DNA from: Neurospora tetraspora
Lineage: Eukaryota > Ascomycota > Sordariomycetes > Sordariales > Sordariaceae
DNA: 64,000 nucleotides
Direction of reading: 5' to 3'
Assembly (NCBI RefSeq): GCF_033439725.1
Contig: NW_026944383.1
Location: 6,076,001 to 6,140,000, forward strand
In this document: in pieces, positions 36,200 to 46,830 of the stretch
Layout: every line of letters starts with the position of its first letter
How positions within the stretch are numbered: position 1 is the first letter of the stretch
Notes under the pieces: model-generated
The model's input: only the letters and a program-made list of their open reading frames with translations
The model's database searches: none
Told to the model about the DNA's origin: nothing
Translations under genes and position numbers: made by a program

Positions 36200-37828
36200 A
36201 TGTCGACGCCTACTTCGCCGCCGATTTCTCCCCTTCTATTCTCCGCCCAGCTTTATCCTGGCCGAGCGCTGGGCTGGTTGGTGCTTGGAGCGTCGTTGCA
36301 CGATGTCTTGACCCGCCTCAAGACAGAGCCCCAGCGGTTCCCGAATCTCGATGTCAAGTACAGCCCAACCTCGCCGACGACGTCGATTATCATTATCGAT
36401 CTCCCTGCAAACGGCATGCGGCTACAATTCGACGCCCCAGAGCAGCGACTACGCTTGATCGAGGTGTTGGACTTTACAAAGAATCATATCTTTCTCAAGG
36501 CAGCCGATAACAAGGAGCGTGACCTTGTTCGTCCTTCCACAGCATCTACCCTGTCAACCGATAACGCCGCGGGCCCTACGTTCCGTCACATCTATCAACG
36601 GTTTCTTGGTCCCACTTATGATGGGGAGTTCGTTGATGGACCAAAGACCCCAGACAACGCCGTCGACCAATATGGCCTATACTGTTTGTCATGGCCCGGC
36701 GTGGCCTTCACCTTCCTCATGAAGAAAGAGGCCTACTCGGCCAAGAAGAACGTGGTTGACCTGTTGCCATCCACCGCGGTCCCCGAGGTCATGGGCATTT
36801 TCAGTGGGGATTCATGGACACAGGCCCGACAGACGCTGTGGACTGATGTGCTGCCCAGTCTCAAGACGTTCACGCCACTCACTAAGGGAAAGGAGGTGTT
36901 TCCTGACGAGGTCTCTCTGATCAAAATTTACGGTGCAGGGAAACTGCAGGTCTTTCGAAAGTGGACGGATCAGCACTTTTGGATCAGGCTTGGACAGACT
37001 ACTCCGCAAGACCTTGTATCCCACTTGGGTCCTCCCGATGCTATATACCGGAAGAGCGACCATAAGATGTTCGCACACAATACGCGGACTGGTAGCGATG
37101 CCATGAAGCGACCAGACAGTGCTGATTTGAAGCATCAGGACGACCTTACAGACACAGATCAATCGTCGGCAAACGCTGGGTCGGATGGTTACCACTCTAG
37201 CGACGATGAAACCAGTGACATCAGCACCGAAGGCGGCCACGTGTCAGGCGAGTGCTTCTACAACTATTTCTCCCATGGATTCGATGTGCTGGTCTCAAAG
37301 CCGACGGCGCCATCACCGGTACCGCCTTCTCAGGAGCAAGGGAAGAATGTACCTAACGTTCCCAAGGACTGGCTTCTCACAGCCAATGCCGACAGCCTTG
37401 TTGCCACTAAGATTGTTCTGCACGGAAATGTGCCTGGGTCATATCCCTTCAACCGACACCGTCGCTGCCGATGGGAAATCCCGTATCTCTCATCCGTCTC
37501 GGACGTTGTGATCAACTCGGAGTCGGATTTTCCGCAAATTGAGGAGAGCCTGCGCAAGGAGTGGCAGTCCCTTTACCCTTCTGAAGAAGAAGCGCGCAAG
37601 GCTCAGAGAGGCATGGTTCTCAACAGAGGCTGGGGAGACAGTCCCGGGAGCAGTATTGAGTTTCTCGGCGGGTGGGAAGGAGACGGCGCGACGGCAGCAC
37701 CGGACGCCGGTGGCACGGCCAAGAAGTTTGATGGGCCCGCAGACTCCACGACTACTCTTTATGGATTCCCGGGATTCGTCTTTGAGGTGTTGAAGAATGG
37801 CGCTGTCACTGCGGTGACGGTGTTCTAA
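36200..37828 (+). CDS. UPF0183/PHAF1 family protein
   Basis: An intronless gene of 542 residues starting at ATG 36200 in context TTTCAACATG. The N-terminal part (YPGRALGWLVLGASLHDVLTR) and later blocks (IEVLDFTKNHIFLK, SWPGVAFTF, LGPPDAIYRKSDHKMFAHN, CFYNYFSHGFDVLV, KIVLHGNVPGSYPFNRHRRC) are those of the UPF0183 family, whose mammalian member C16orf70/PHAF1/MYTHO acts in autophagy and interacts with phosphoinositides and WIPI proteins. In fungi its role is little studied, so an autophagy or membrane-trafficking role is transferred by family only. A Ser/Asp-rich insert (about residues 296-350) and a Gly/Ala-rich stretch near the C-terminus make it longer than animal members, which are about 420 residues. 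No membrane segment is seen. Confidence 0.88.
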   Translation: MSTPTSPPISPLLFSAQLYPGRALGWLVLGASLHDVLTRLKTEPQRFPNLDVKYSPTSPTTSIIIIDLPANGMRLQFDAPEQRLRLIEVLDFTKNHIFLKAADNKERDLVRPSTASTLSTDNAAGPTFRHIYQRFLGPTYDGEFVDGPKTPDNAVDQYGLYCLSWPGVAFTFLMKKEAYSAKKNVVDLLPSTAVPEVMGIFSGDSWTQARQTLWTDVLPSLKTFTPLTKGKEVFPDEVSLIKIYGAGKLQVFRKWTDQHFWIRLGQTTPQDLVSHLGPPDAIYRKSDHKMFAHNTRTGSDAMKRPDSADLKHQDDLTDTDQSSANAGSDGYHSSDDETSDISTEGGHVSGECFYNYFSHGFDVLVSKPTAPSPVPPSQEQGKNVPNVPKDWLLTANADSLVATKIVLHGNVPGSYPFNRHRRCRWEIPYLSSVSDVVINSESDFPQIEESLRKEWQSLYPSEEEARKAQRGMVLNRGWGDSPGSSIEFLGGWEGDGATAAPDAGGTAKKFDGPADSTTTLYGFPGFVFEVLKNGAVTAVTVF

Positions 37829-39625
37829 CCTTTCCTTGCATGGCTACGAAGGTGTTTTGTATTTTCTCTGAGCGTTGGGGACAATTATCGACTTACACAG
37901 GGGGTCCCGAGGAACACATTGTTTATGATATCAACAAGGAGACAAATCTGGTCTTTTACGTTGGTTCTGGCGACATGGAGGTAACGGGCACACGGGTATT
38001 AGAGGGATGGGGCATCTCGCCAGTATTGTTTAATTTGCGGTGACAACTTTATACATAAGCGGAATTCTTTTCGAGATGGTTTAATCTCACATATGGCGCT
38101 GTCTTGTTCAGAGCCAAGATAGAGATAACTAAACATGCGTTGAACCCAGCAATCTGGTTCCGAAAGTCGCTTGCACATGACGGTCCAAGGAGTACATACA
38201 CCCATACATACTGCCAACCTGAAATGCCTGCTTGAAACACACCATCCCTGCCTCCTTTGTTGGGGACAATGGTTTCAATAAAGAATTGTTGGACGGTTGG
38301 GATGTTGGAAATGGGAATGCCCCTTGTTCATCACATCGCAACGAGAGCTGTGGGGGTTCTTTCCTTCTCGCAGATCAACCCCCATCCCCTAACATCTAGA
38401 ATAGAGGTAGGTAGTTATGTAGATACAACAAGTAACAACGAACCACCTGACCGGAGCGTTAGTCACACCACCTCGATATACCAACATACTGCTTCCTACC
38501 TTGAGAAACGAATATTCAACTCAACATGATGATCACTCAGCCTTGAAAGCCGCAATGCTGCCATGTGAAAATGCAATGCAGTACCTAATGGAATATTTTG
38601 TAGCATGGGAAATACAACGTGCTGACATGCGTCCAAAGTCAACAAACAACCCTGAGGAGCTGCGCTTGTCAGTGGCTCCCAGGCCCGACGGAACGTGATC
38701 CATAGCGGGTAACAGTGGGGTACTCTGCCCGTGCCCCACTTCCTCGTTTTCTGGCTCTTTTGCAGGCAGGCATGCCAGGGGGCCCCCTATGAACTGCCGA
38801 AAAGGTTGATGACACAGCAAGGACGATCCGCCGTTTCAACGGGCCACAGCAGGAAGCCGTGAGCTTGCAGGGCGACGGAACCAGTGGCAGTGACGGGTTT
38901 GGGTGGGAGCACGAGTGGAACCTCCACCGAACATTTTGGAGAGATGTTCGGGAGAGACAGCCCCGTATCGCACCCGTATCGCATGCACTGGACCTGCACT
39001 GTCTTGGTGAGTGACCTTCGATTTCGACCTCGTGTTCCCATCTGTCCCAATCCCATCGCATCGCATCCATCGAATTACTCCTTTCAGCGGCCTGTTCCTG
39101 TCGCACCTAGAGCCAGAATCCATTGGGCCATTGTTTCTCTCCCTTACATGCGCCGCTAGAAGTATTCGTGCAGCCATCTTATAGTGCGCTCGGCGAATAG
39201 AAAGTAGCTCACAACACAGCATTGCACTGCATCGGTACCTTGCCCATCTGACGTCGTCGTTGGCCATTGTCTTGGTTTGTGTTCACATGGCAGACTGAAG
39301 CCACTGAAGAAGCGCCCAGCCCAGCCAGCCAGACCCCCAAGAACAAGACCGCTACAGACACCTTCGACTATCACGAGAACCGACCGACAAGACGGGAGAC
39401 ACTTGGCGACGACCCTCCACCGGAGACTAGAGGAGCCGAGCGAGGTTGCCCATACAAGACGCTCGGAAGCCAAGACGGACTGCGCATCCTCTTCATCTCA
39501 TACACCACCACCGACGAGAAGACTGACAACGACAACGATGCATATCATTATCCATTCCATGCGACTCTAGTTCCTCCGTTCCCGCTTCCTCTGAAGACGT
39601 GGCATGTGAACGGCGCAGCACAGCA
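37829..39625. other. Spacer with 3' UTR and promoter sequence
   Basis: 1.8 kb with no recognisable gene. Overlapping frames on both strands at 38669-39267 are of poor quality. The last 300 bp (acid/Thr-rich when translated) precede the next gene and are probably its 5' UTR. Confidence 0.5.
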
Positions 39626-42600
39626 ATGACCGACCAAGATGCCAGCCCATCATCCAACCTTCGTCCGCGCCGAGCAACCAAGCAACCCGACCTCGTTCCC
39701 GACCGCCACGACCATGCCTCGACAGCCATCTCTGGCCAGGACTACCAGGTCACCACGAACCTCCCCGACGTTTTTGTGACTTCCTCAAATCTTAACGACG
39801 ACCACGATGATCACCCTCGCGCCGATGACCGAAATTTCTCCAAAGGCGCCCTCCGCCCTCATAAGCACAGAACGAATGGCGCCTTTCTCCTTTCCGATCC
39901 TGTCTTCGGCGCGCATGCTCCAAATACCCAGCTACAGTTACCCAAGAGGCAGAGCTTGTTAGAGCCTAGCAGGAATAGGACCATTAAGCATGGCCTGGAC
40001 AGGTCGCCTGGCCGGAACAAGCGTACGGGTTCTTCGAACGAGGTAGGCCTGGGGCTTGTTCAGCGCTCAGGATCGACAGCTGAGCCATCTGTTCGACAAG
40101 CACCCTCCATCACCGGCAGTACTGCCACGTCGAACCGTGCTTCTCTGGCAGGCGAGACGGTCATTGGGACGAATCCGTCCCCACGAACAAGCATGGCGCC
40201 CCTAGATATGGAGTCGGCCCAGATTGTGAATATGGCTCTTAACCTGAGCGAATCGAGGAGGATAGCGTCGCGAAGGATCATCTCTCAGCCAGTGCCTCCA
40301 AGACTAGGGCCAGTGCCGGAAAACAGTACCGGAGGAAGTCTTCGACAACACCTGCAACAGCAAAGAAAAGTTTCGCGAAATATGTCACCTAGACCGGACC
40401 ACTCCCCGCGCATCGCATCTACACGGTCACTGCAAGCTCCAGCCGATCTCGGACCGTACCAATACCACTTTTCCCAGTCGACCTTGGCGAGAGCACAAAA
40501 GGCAAGGGAATACTTGGGGTTGATGGCACAATACAGACGGATACTAGAACTGCTACCCCCATTGAAGGCCGACCGATCAGCAACATCTTCCACCGTTAGC
40601 CCTCCCCTAACGCCTAGTGGCTCTAACTTCCCTACTAGATCACCGACCCATGGCGCCGAAACAATAATTGGCCGACCTTATAATCCGCTGCAGTATATCC
40701 GCAACAGGAAAATTCGGGCTCGTGAGAGGAAGACCCTGGATGGAGAGGGTCAGGGCTTCAATGATGTTGAAAGGGTTTCTGAATGGGTTGACGAAGTAGC
40801 CAAATGGATCGCCAAGGGTCAGGACCGAGTACCGGGAAATCCTTCGATACCTCCATTCTCCCCGCCTCGTATTCTCTCTCATGAGAATTCTCCCCAGTCC
40901 CTCGCCTCTAGGCCGACAACAGCAATGCCCAAACTGAAACGACCGCGGGTTGACTGGGCCGTAGATCCGGCGGATATGATCGCGGACATCTATTGGCTTG
41001 AACAGGACGACAACAAGTTCCTTCTGGAGGATAGGAATTGGAAGCGCCTCTTTCCGCAACGTGGTGCCGAAATTTACCGTTCGCTCTCAAGAGATGATAC
41101 TCCAGGCTCAAGCAAGATCTTTTCCAACTCCAATAGCCTCACGACTCTAGACAAGGCTCGCACGGAACAGCCACCCCAGGTTGCGGAACAAAAGTCAACG
41201 CAAAAGGCGCATCACGAGCAACCGCTCGGCTTTAGTGCAAGTCGGGCTCGGGACAAAGCACAACAGAAACTTCGGGCGCTCAAGGGATCCCATCATCGAG
41301 CCAACAGCTCCATATACAATCGCGACATTATTCGGATTCATAGAGGCTCGTTTTCAGAGTCGTCTGATACGGACAGCGATCGGAAGCGGCGGGGCAGACA
41401 TGGGACTATCTCCAGTAGTGGTAAGGACATACTGGCAAGGCAGATGGAAGACATGATCGCTCAGGAGCAGAGAGATATTGAAGCGCATCCTCTCTATGAC
41501 CGGGATACGCAGCGGTTGAAGCTCCCAGATGCCGGATTGGCGACAACCGAAAAGGATCAGGAGAGGCTGCGGATTACACCGACGCCTACGCGCGCTGACA
41601 ACGCTGATGGCCGCAGGCCAGCATCCCGCTCTGAGCCGGCCGACTTGGAGGGCTCTTATTTCAAGCTCCAAGCCAAGCCAGCCCCGGCACAGGTTCTCGC
41701 TGGACGGACTGGCGTTGGGTCACTCAATGAGGATAGGCGGTTTTCAACTGATTATGATACATCACCACCATATTCGCCCAACTTGCGGCCAATGCATGAC
41801 GTACTAGTTCCTGGACTGGGCATGGACGTTTCGCCAAGGTCAACGAGACCAAGCTCACCGATAGCGAGTTCACCGAGCAGAAACCCCCTGACAAAAGTTA
41901 GGAGCATATTCCGAGATCGCAGCAGCGAGCGTTTGGCTGAGCTCCCATCACATATCGGAAGAGAAGAGAACCCCGAATCAGTGCAGTTCCTGTCCGATCG
42001 GCAACCGGTAGAATCCCCCGCGACTTTGGGCACCGCGACTGGCATGCTTTCACCTCCCGAGCGGAAGGCCTCTCGCAGTCCTCTTCGCAAAATAGTGACG
42101 AAAGGAACCGACTCGAGCCAAAAATCGAATAAGAGTACTGGAAATCACAAACTTCGGGAAGATGGAAGCAGTAGCCTGAAAGGGCTATTCCGGGGGCAAC
42201 GCATTGATAGCGTCTTGCGTAGCGGTGTCTCCAAAGTCAGTGATATGTTCTGGCGAAAAGAGACTGCCCCAGGTCCCGTCGATGAGTACGGTTCTTCAGA
42301 TGAGTCTGATGCGGAGAGCAGAGGAAGGTCCAGGTCCTTAACCAGCTCGCCACCACGAAAGGCTGGTCGTAGTCCGTCTAACTATGGTAAGGCAAACGGA
42401 GAGAAGAGCTACCTGGATGTCATGCCACAGTTCATACCTGCCGCGGAAAAGCATCATAGCAAGTCCAAATCCGTTGGCGGCTCGATCGAACAGAACGGTT
42501 TGCTTAGCGCTAGTCCCCCTTCGCGACCGCTCAGTCGTCGGTCCTCCCGCTTCGAACTTCTGAAACCGCCCAAGATCGACGTTCAGAATGCATCGCCGAC

Positions 42601-43507
42601 ATCATCTCCAGGTCCACTGGAGATCACTCGCTCACGCCCATGGGCTTCCGACGTATCTGACGTGGAGGGCTCGCGGAAGAGCAGCGTCAACACAGATGTT
42701 GGTGGTGTACGGGACACCGACGCTCGTCTGAACGCCATGCTATCCATGGCCAAAGGCCGTCAACTCTCCAACGCTTCTTCAGTAGGACGCTGGTCCATAG
42801 CCGACAGAGGGGAGAACGCCACGCCCGTCCCTCCCCATACCATTGTCTCCAAGCGGGAGATTGCCCGATTACGGGCGCTCCTCCTAAGCTCCGGCATCCA
42901 CGCAATGGAAATCGACAGGCGCGCTAAAGCCCGCAAGCTCTTGAACTCTTCCAACAAGCCCGACAAAACCGCCACCACAACCAATTCCCGTCTCTCCTGG
43001 CCAGACATAGTCGCCCTCTCTCCCGACCCTTCCACCCGCCAACACCTCCTCGTCCGCCCCGTCGCCCAAACCGACCTCTTCCCCCTAGCCGCCAACATCC
43101 TCTCGTCCTCCATCCAAAACTCCGCAACAGCATTCCAGTCCTCCGTCGCCGTCTTCCAAACACAAACCGCGCCCCGCATGACGAACCGCGTCGAAGCGCT
43201 GCGGAGCCGAATCAGCGGCGAGCTGACGGAGATGACGAGGCGCGCGGCCGAGGAGGCGGACGACGCTGGTGGCGATCTTATGACGCACCAGCGGCTGAAG
43301 GTGAAGCGGGTGGTGGACATGATTGATCGGATGGTGAGGAGACGGCGGAGACGCTTTAGGTGGGTGAGGAGGGCCGGGTGGTTGGCGGTTGAGTGGGTGC
43401 TGGTGGGGTTTATGTGGTATGTGTGGTTTGTGGTGATGATTGCGAGGGTGTTGTTGGGGGTTGGGAGGGGGGTGGTTGGGGTGGGACGGTGGTTGTTGTG
43501 GTTGTAG
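39626..43507 (+). CDS. Large disordered protein with C-terminal membrane anchor, unknown function
   Basis: An uninterrupted frame of 1293 residues from ATG 39626 (MTDQDASPSSNLRPRRATKQ); the frame remains open 27 nt further upstream but offers no ATG there. Most of the chain is rich in Ser, Pro, Arg and Asp and looks disordered. Islands of apparent order are an Arg/Leu/Tyr-rich helix (ARAQKAREYLGLMAQYRRIL, about 289-308), the region PLQYIRNRKIRARERKTL with FNDVERVSEWVDEVAKWI (about 352-395), the block RPRVDWAVDPADMIADIYWL (about 439-458), and a basic helical region near 1180-1240. A strongly hydrophobic segment at about 1251-1293 (LAVEWVLVGFMWYVWFVVMI) forms one membrane hairpin or tail anchor next to an Arg-rich stretch, so most of the protein should face the cytosol or nucleoplasm. 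It looks like a conserved fungal membrane-tethered regulator, but I do not recognise it. Some of the 3' end may be mis-framed if an intron exists; none is needed. Confidence 0.8.
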   Translation: MTDQDASPSSNLRPRRATKQPDLVPDRHDHASTAISGQDYQVTTNLPDVFVTSSNLNDDHDDHPRADDRNFSKGALRPHKHRTNGAFLLSDPVFGAHAPNTQLQLPKRQSLLEPSRNRTIKHGLDRSPGRNKRTGSSNEVGLGLVQRSGSTAEPSVRQAPSITGSTATSNRASLAGETVIGTNPSPRTSMAPLDMESAQIVNMALNLSESRRIASRRIISQPVPPRLGPVPENSTGGSLRQHLQQQRKVSRNMSPRPDHSPRIASTRSLQAPADLGPYQYHFSQSTLARAQKAREYLGLMAQYRRILELLPPLKADRSATSSTVSPPLTPSGSNFPTRSPTHGAETIIGRPYNPLQYIRNRKIRARERKTLDGEGQGFNDVERVSEWVDEVAKWIAKGQDRVPGNPSIPPFSPPRILSHENSPQSLASRPTTAMPKLKRPRVDWAVDPADMIADIYWLEQDDNKFLLEDRNWKRLFPQRGAEIYRSLSRDDTPGSSKIFSNSNSLTTLDKARTEQPPQVAEQKSTQKAHHEQPLGFSASRARDKAQQKLRALKGSHHRANSSIYNRDIIRIHRGSFSESSDTDSDRKRRGRHGTISSSGKDILARQMEDMIAQEQRDIEAHPLYDRDTQRLKLPDAGLATTEKDQERLRITPTPTRADNADGRRPASRSEPADLEGSYFKLQAKPAPAQVLAGRTGVGSLNEDRRFSTDYDTSPPYSPNLRPMHDVLVPGLGMDVSPRSTRPSSPIASSPSRNPLTKVRSIFRDRSSERLAELPSHIGREENPESVQFLSDRQPVESPATLGTATGMLSPPERKASRSPLRKIVTKGTDSSQKSNKSTGNHKLREDGSSSLKGLFRGQRIDSVLRSGVSKVSDMFWRKETAPGPVDEYGSSDESDAESRGRSRSLTSSPPRKAGRSPSNYGKANGEKSYLDVMPQFIPAAEKHHSKSKSVGGSIEQNGLLSASPPSRPLSRRSSRFELLKPPKIDVQNASPTSSPGPLEITRSRPWASDVSDVEGSRKSSVNTDVGGVRDTDARLNAMLSMAKGRQLSNASSVGRWSIADRGENATPVPPHTIVSKREIARLRALLLSSGIHAMEIDRRAKARKLLNSSNKPDKTATTTNSRLSWPDIVALSPDPSTRQHLLVRPVAQTDLFPLAANILSSSIQNSATAFQSSVAVFQTQTAPRMTNRVEALRSRISGELTEMTRRAAEEADDAGGDLMTHQRLKVKRVVDMIDRMVRRRRRRFRWVRRAGWLAVEWVLVGFMWYVWFVVMIARVLLGVGRGVVGVGRWLLWL

Positions 43508-44120
43508 GTGTGAACAGAGGTGAGAGTGGGAGGTTGAGGAAGATGGGGGTTTCTTGGATAATAGAGGTGTCTCTAGAAGTGAGAGAAAAGTCAGTGCCGT
43601 GTATTTGCGGTTTCATTTGTGTATACTGGGGGACTCACACGGGTTGGACTTTTCCCTACAAAGCATGGAAGCTGGAAGTGGGAGGTCATGGATGGATGCA
43701 TGGAGCCTGTTTTTCTTCTTCTTTTTCATTTGCTGGGCTGGCGTTCTCAAGTTGCAGTCAACCCACCAGAGTTTTTGCTTTTGTTTCTTTCTTTTGTTAA
43801 CTCAACTTTTCTGGCCTGTAGTTAGGAATCCAACAATACCCGGGTTTTGGCCGTCGAAGAGGACGGATTTTGCATACGTAACTATAGATACTGGAGGAGG
43901 AAGGAGTTGGGTATAGCTGTAGCTAATGGATAAAGCTAATGTTCGATGCTCTACATTAACAGCCGAGTATGTAGTTATAGGGCAACCGTGGTGAATGGAC
44001 TGAGCATGCTCTTCACTTCTGGCACCAGTTGATGGCTTTGAAAATCGAATCCGGTCCTTGCTCTCGTTGATCGCAGATCGATGCTAAATGCCCAGAATCG
44101 GCCAAAGCGTGCACCACATA
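43508..44120. other. 3' flank of the disordered-protein gene up to the Fot1 element
   Basis: 613 bp with no gene; T-rich 3' UTR-like sequence near 43700-43810. Confidence 0.5.
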
Positions 44121-46001
44121 TCACCCTAGAAGTCGTGACCCCACATGGGCCCACCCCCCACATGCAGCCACATTGCACGTCGCGTTCTTCCCCCCCCCCC
44201 CCCTCTTTCCTTTTATCAACTATAACTTTACGAAATTAAGCCCAATTGCCCTCATTTCTATTGCAATGAGTTCCTTAATTGAGTAAGTATTTAAAGATAT
44301 TTATAGCAGCCTTTCCTAGCATACAGCTTTGAAGAAGTATAGGATTCCTCGGTCTACCCTCGCTAGCCATCTTCGAGGCCATCAAAGCAAGCGCGATTCG
44401 AAAATACCCAATTAGAGGCTATCGCTAATATAAGAAAGCTTCCTATGCGATTAGATTCTGAATGAGGAGAAGGCTGGCCGTACTCTTAACTGCCATTAAG
44501 TCATTGGTTTCGCGATATCTATCCTTAAACGAGGCTATAATTATAATAAATTAGGTGCTAAATGGATAGATCGCTTCCTAAAGAGAAATCCTAATATTAA
44601 GACTAAACTTTCGAGCCTGTTCGAGTTCGCTCGAATTCGAAGATTAATTAAGGAAACCTTTACGAGGTTCTTCGACCTTTTAAAAGCCCAAATTTGAGAT
44701 AAGGCTATTATCCTAATTAATATCGTTAATATAGACGAATATAGATTTCAAAAATTGAAATTAATGGAAAGAAAGGTCCTTAGGATTGCCTTAATAAAGA
44801 AGGTATATTTAATAATGATTAATATAATGACTTAGGTGTTTATTATCGAATGCGAGACCGCTAAGGGTAAGAGGTTGATTCTTGTCGTCGTTTTTATTAG
44901 GATATCTCTTCAAAGTTAATAGTTCCTTAATAATATAGATAACGAGCTTAAAAGTTGGAAATTTAACAATTTATTAATTAGATAGAGTAATTTAAAGATT
45001 GTTCTATAATAGTTAAGGGAGGTTTATCTATTAGAATTGAAGCTAAATAACGATAATTAGAGGTTATTAATCTTCGATAAGTATTCGGATTATTTTTTTA
45101 ATAATTTCCTTATTAAAGTATTTTAATATAAAGTTTAATTATTTTTTCTACTTTCTTATATGTTTTATAAGACCTAGCTACTCGATTGGTCTGTATTTAC
45201 TGCCGTTAAATTATATTTTAGGGATTTAATCAAGGATTTCGCTAGCTTTCTAGTATTTATACTCATAAATAAATAACAGTTTCTCTAATATTATTAAGAA
45301 GCTTTACGAAGGGGTATAAGCTCTAGAAACCTTAAATTAGGGTTTAAAAAGATAGTGATATAGCTAATAAATAGATTTGTTGTTATCGACGACTCTAAAG
45401 CTATTCTAGAAGATAATACCTTGCCCGCCCAACTATTACTACCCAGAATACTACCAAAAAGCGATATATTAAAGGATAATTACTCTTTTAAGACTCCCTA
45501 GAAGTCTAAGGATATACTAGGAAGTATCTATAAGAAATTATCCGCTATCGATTATAATATTAAGACTATTTACACTAAGGCAGCCAAGGCCCTCGATAAT
45601 AAGAACGCTAAATTCACTATAAAGGATTACTAAATTTAGTATTTACAAACCCAATTGGAATTATAGAAGCCCAAAGGTAAAAGAAAGGTTAAAGAAGGGG
45701 GTAATAATAAATTTATATACATAAATAAGATTATTTAAGCTTGTGAGACCTTAAAGTACGCCCCTAAGCGCTAGAAGGTTACTAGGGCAACGAAGGGAGT
45801 AAATCTAGTGTAGGAAGTAGAGAGGGCACTCGAATCAACACTACAAGTCATTCACGAGCATCAGAATGAGTAAATGAACATTTCAAACGGTTAAAATCCC
45901 TGCAAAAGTGGCCAATTTTCAATGTCATCTGGGTCATGGTCATGATGTTACATGTGGCTCATTGAGGGGGGTGGCCACATGTGGGGTCACGATGTCTAGG
46001 G
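44121..46001 (+). mobile_element. RIP-degraded Fot1/pogo (Tc1-mariner) transposon, about 1.9 kb
   Basis: The left end (44121-44172) and the reverse complement of the right end (45950-46001) share TIRs of about 50 bp, including CCCTAGA and GTCGTGACCCCACATG (left) against ATCGTGACCCCACATG (right). TA dinucleotides flank both sides, as expected for TA-targeting elements. The total length is that of Fot1. The core is AT-rich and stop-laden by RIP, yet on the + strand it still reads like a pogo-type transposase: a helix-turn-helix (IPRSTLASHLRGHQS, about 44350), then LGAKWIDRFLKRNPNIKTK (about 44550), then NIDEYRFQK at about 44730, corresponding to the first catalytic Asp. A run of 14 C residues (44190-44203) marks the left boundary between TIR and core. 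It is inserted between the convergent 39626 gene and TIM10. It is not functional. Confidence 0.82.
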
Positions 46002-46350
46002 TATCCGAAACATGTCCCCTATATGGAGTGTTTTGTCAACAGTTGACAGTCGCCACAGATGTACGTTGTTCCCTATCCACACTCCTCCATTTCCAAAGTA
46101 GTCCCAATCCCAATAGTGTTGAGCTGTATAATACACGGGGCGCAGTCTTTCGACACTCCCTCACAAGTGCTGCGCCCACTTCCTCCCAAACCCATCACCT
46201 CATTCATATCCTCCTCCTCCTCCTTCCCTTGCCTCTTCTTCTTCTTCTCCTTCTCTGCCAAGTTCTGAGGAGGAACTGGATCGTTGCGGGTGGGTATAAC
46301 TTTGTTTGATTTTGTTCCGTTCCTTTTATCCTAACAACACACTTTGTCTT
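46002..46350. other. Spacer between the Fot1 element and the TIM10 3' end
   Basis: 349 bp. It contains a pyrimidine-rich CTTCTT/CCTCCT tract near 46205-46256 and TIM10 3' UTR sequence. No gene seen. Confidence 0.5.
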
Positions 46351-46830
46351 TTACATGCCGAAGCCACCTCCACCACGGGCCTGGGTCTCCTTCTGCAGCT
46401 GGTCCGAGATCTTCTGGTGCGTCTCGAAGAACTTGGCGGCGCAGCGGTCAAGGCAGACGGACTCGCCCTTGCTGAGGTCGCCTTCGCGGTACGTCTTGTC
46501 GATGCACTTGAGGGTGCAGATCTTGACCATGCTGTTTGTTGGAGTGTGAAAGTTAGTTAGCTAGTTGCCCCGGTGGTTGTAGTTATGGTACGGTACGGTT
46601 GAATGACAGAGTTGGAAGGAAGGGAATTATGGAGGAACAAGAGATTGTAAATGGAAGTGTTATAGACAGAGAGAGGTAGAAGAGGAAGGAAAGGGAGGGT
46701 AGGGGAGGGAGTGAAGAATGCAGGAAAAGAAAACATACCGAGAGTGCATCTCGGCGACAACCTTGAGCTCGTTCTCAACGGCAGCAATCTTCTCGGCCGA
46801 AGTGGGCTGCGGCCTGCCGAGTCCGAACAT
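46351..46830 (-). CDS. TIM10: Tim10, mitochondrial intermembrane-space chaperone
   Basis: Tim10 forms the hexameric Tim9-Tim10 chaperone that carries hydrophobic precursors across the intermembrane space to the TIM22 and SAM complexes. The minus-strand exons are 46830-46739 and 46531-46351, with a 207-nt intron (donor GTATGT, acceptor AACAG), giving 90 residues, the normal length. The protein starts MFGLGRPQPTSAEKIAAVEN. The twin CX3C signature is intact: CTLKC and CLDRC, separated by 16 residues including IDKTYREGDLSKGESV. This motif forms the two disulfides made by Mia40. The C-terminus is Gly-rich. An ORF search alone would split it into two unremarkable fragments. It is divergent from MSK1, with about 860 bp between start codons. 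Confidence 0.96.
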
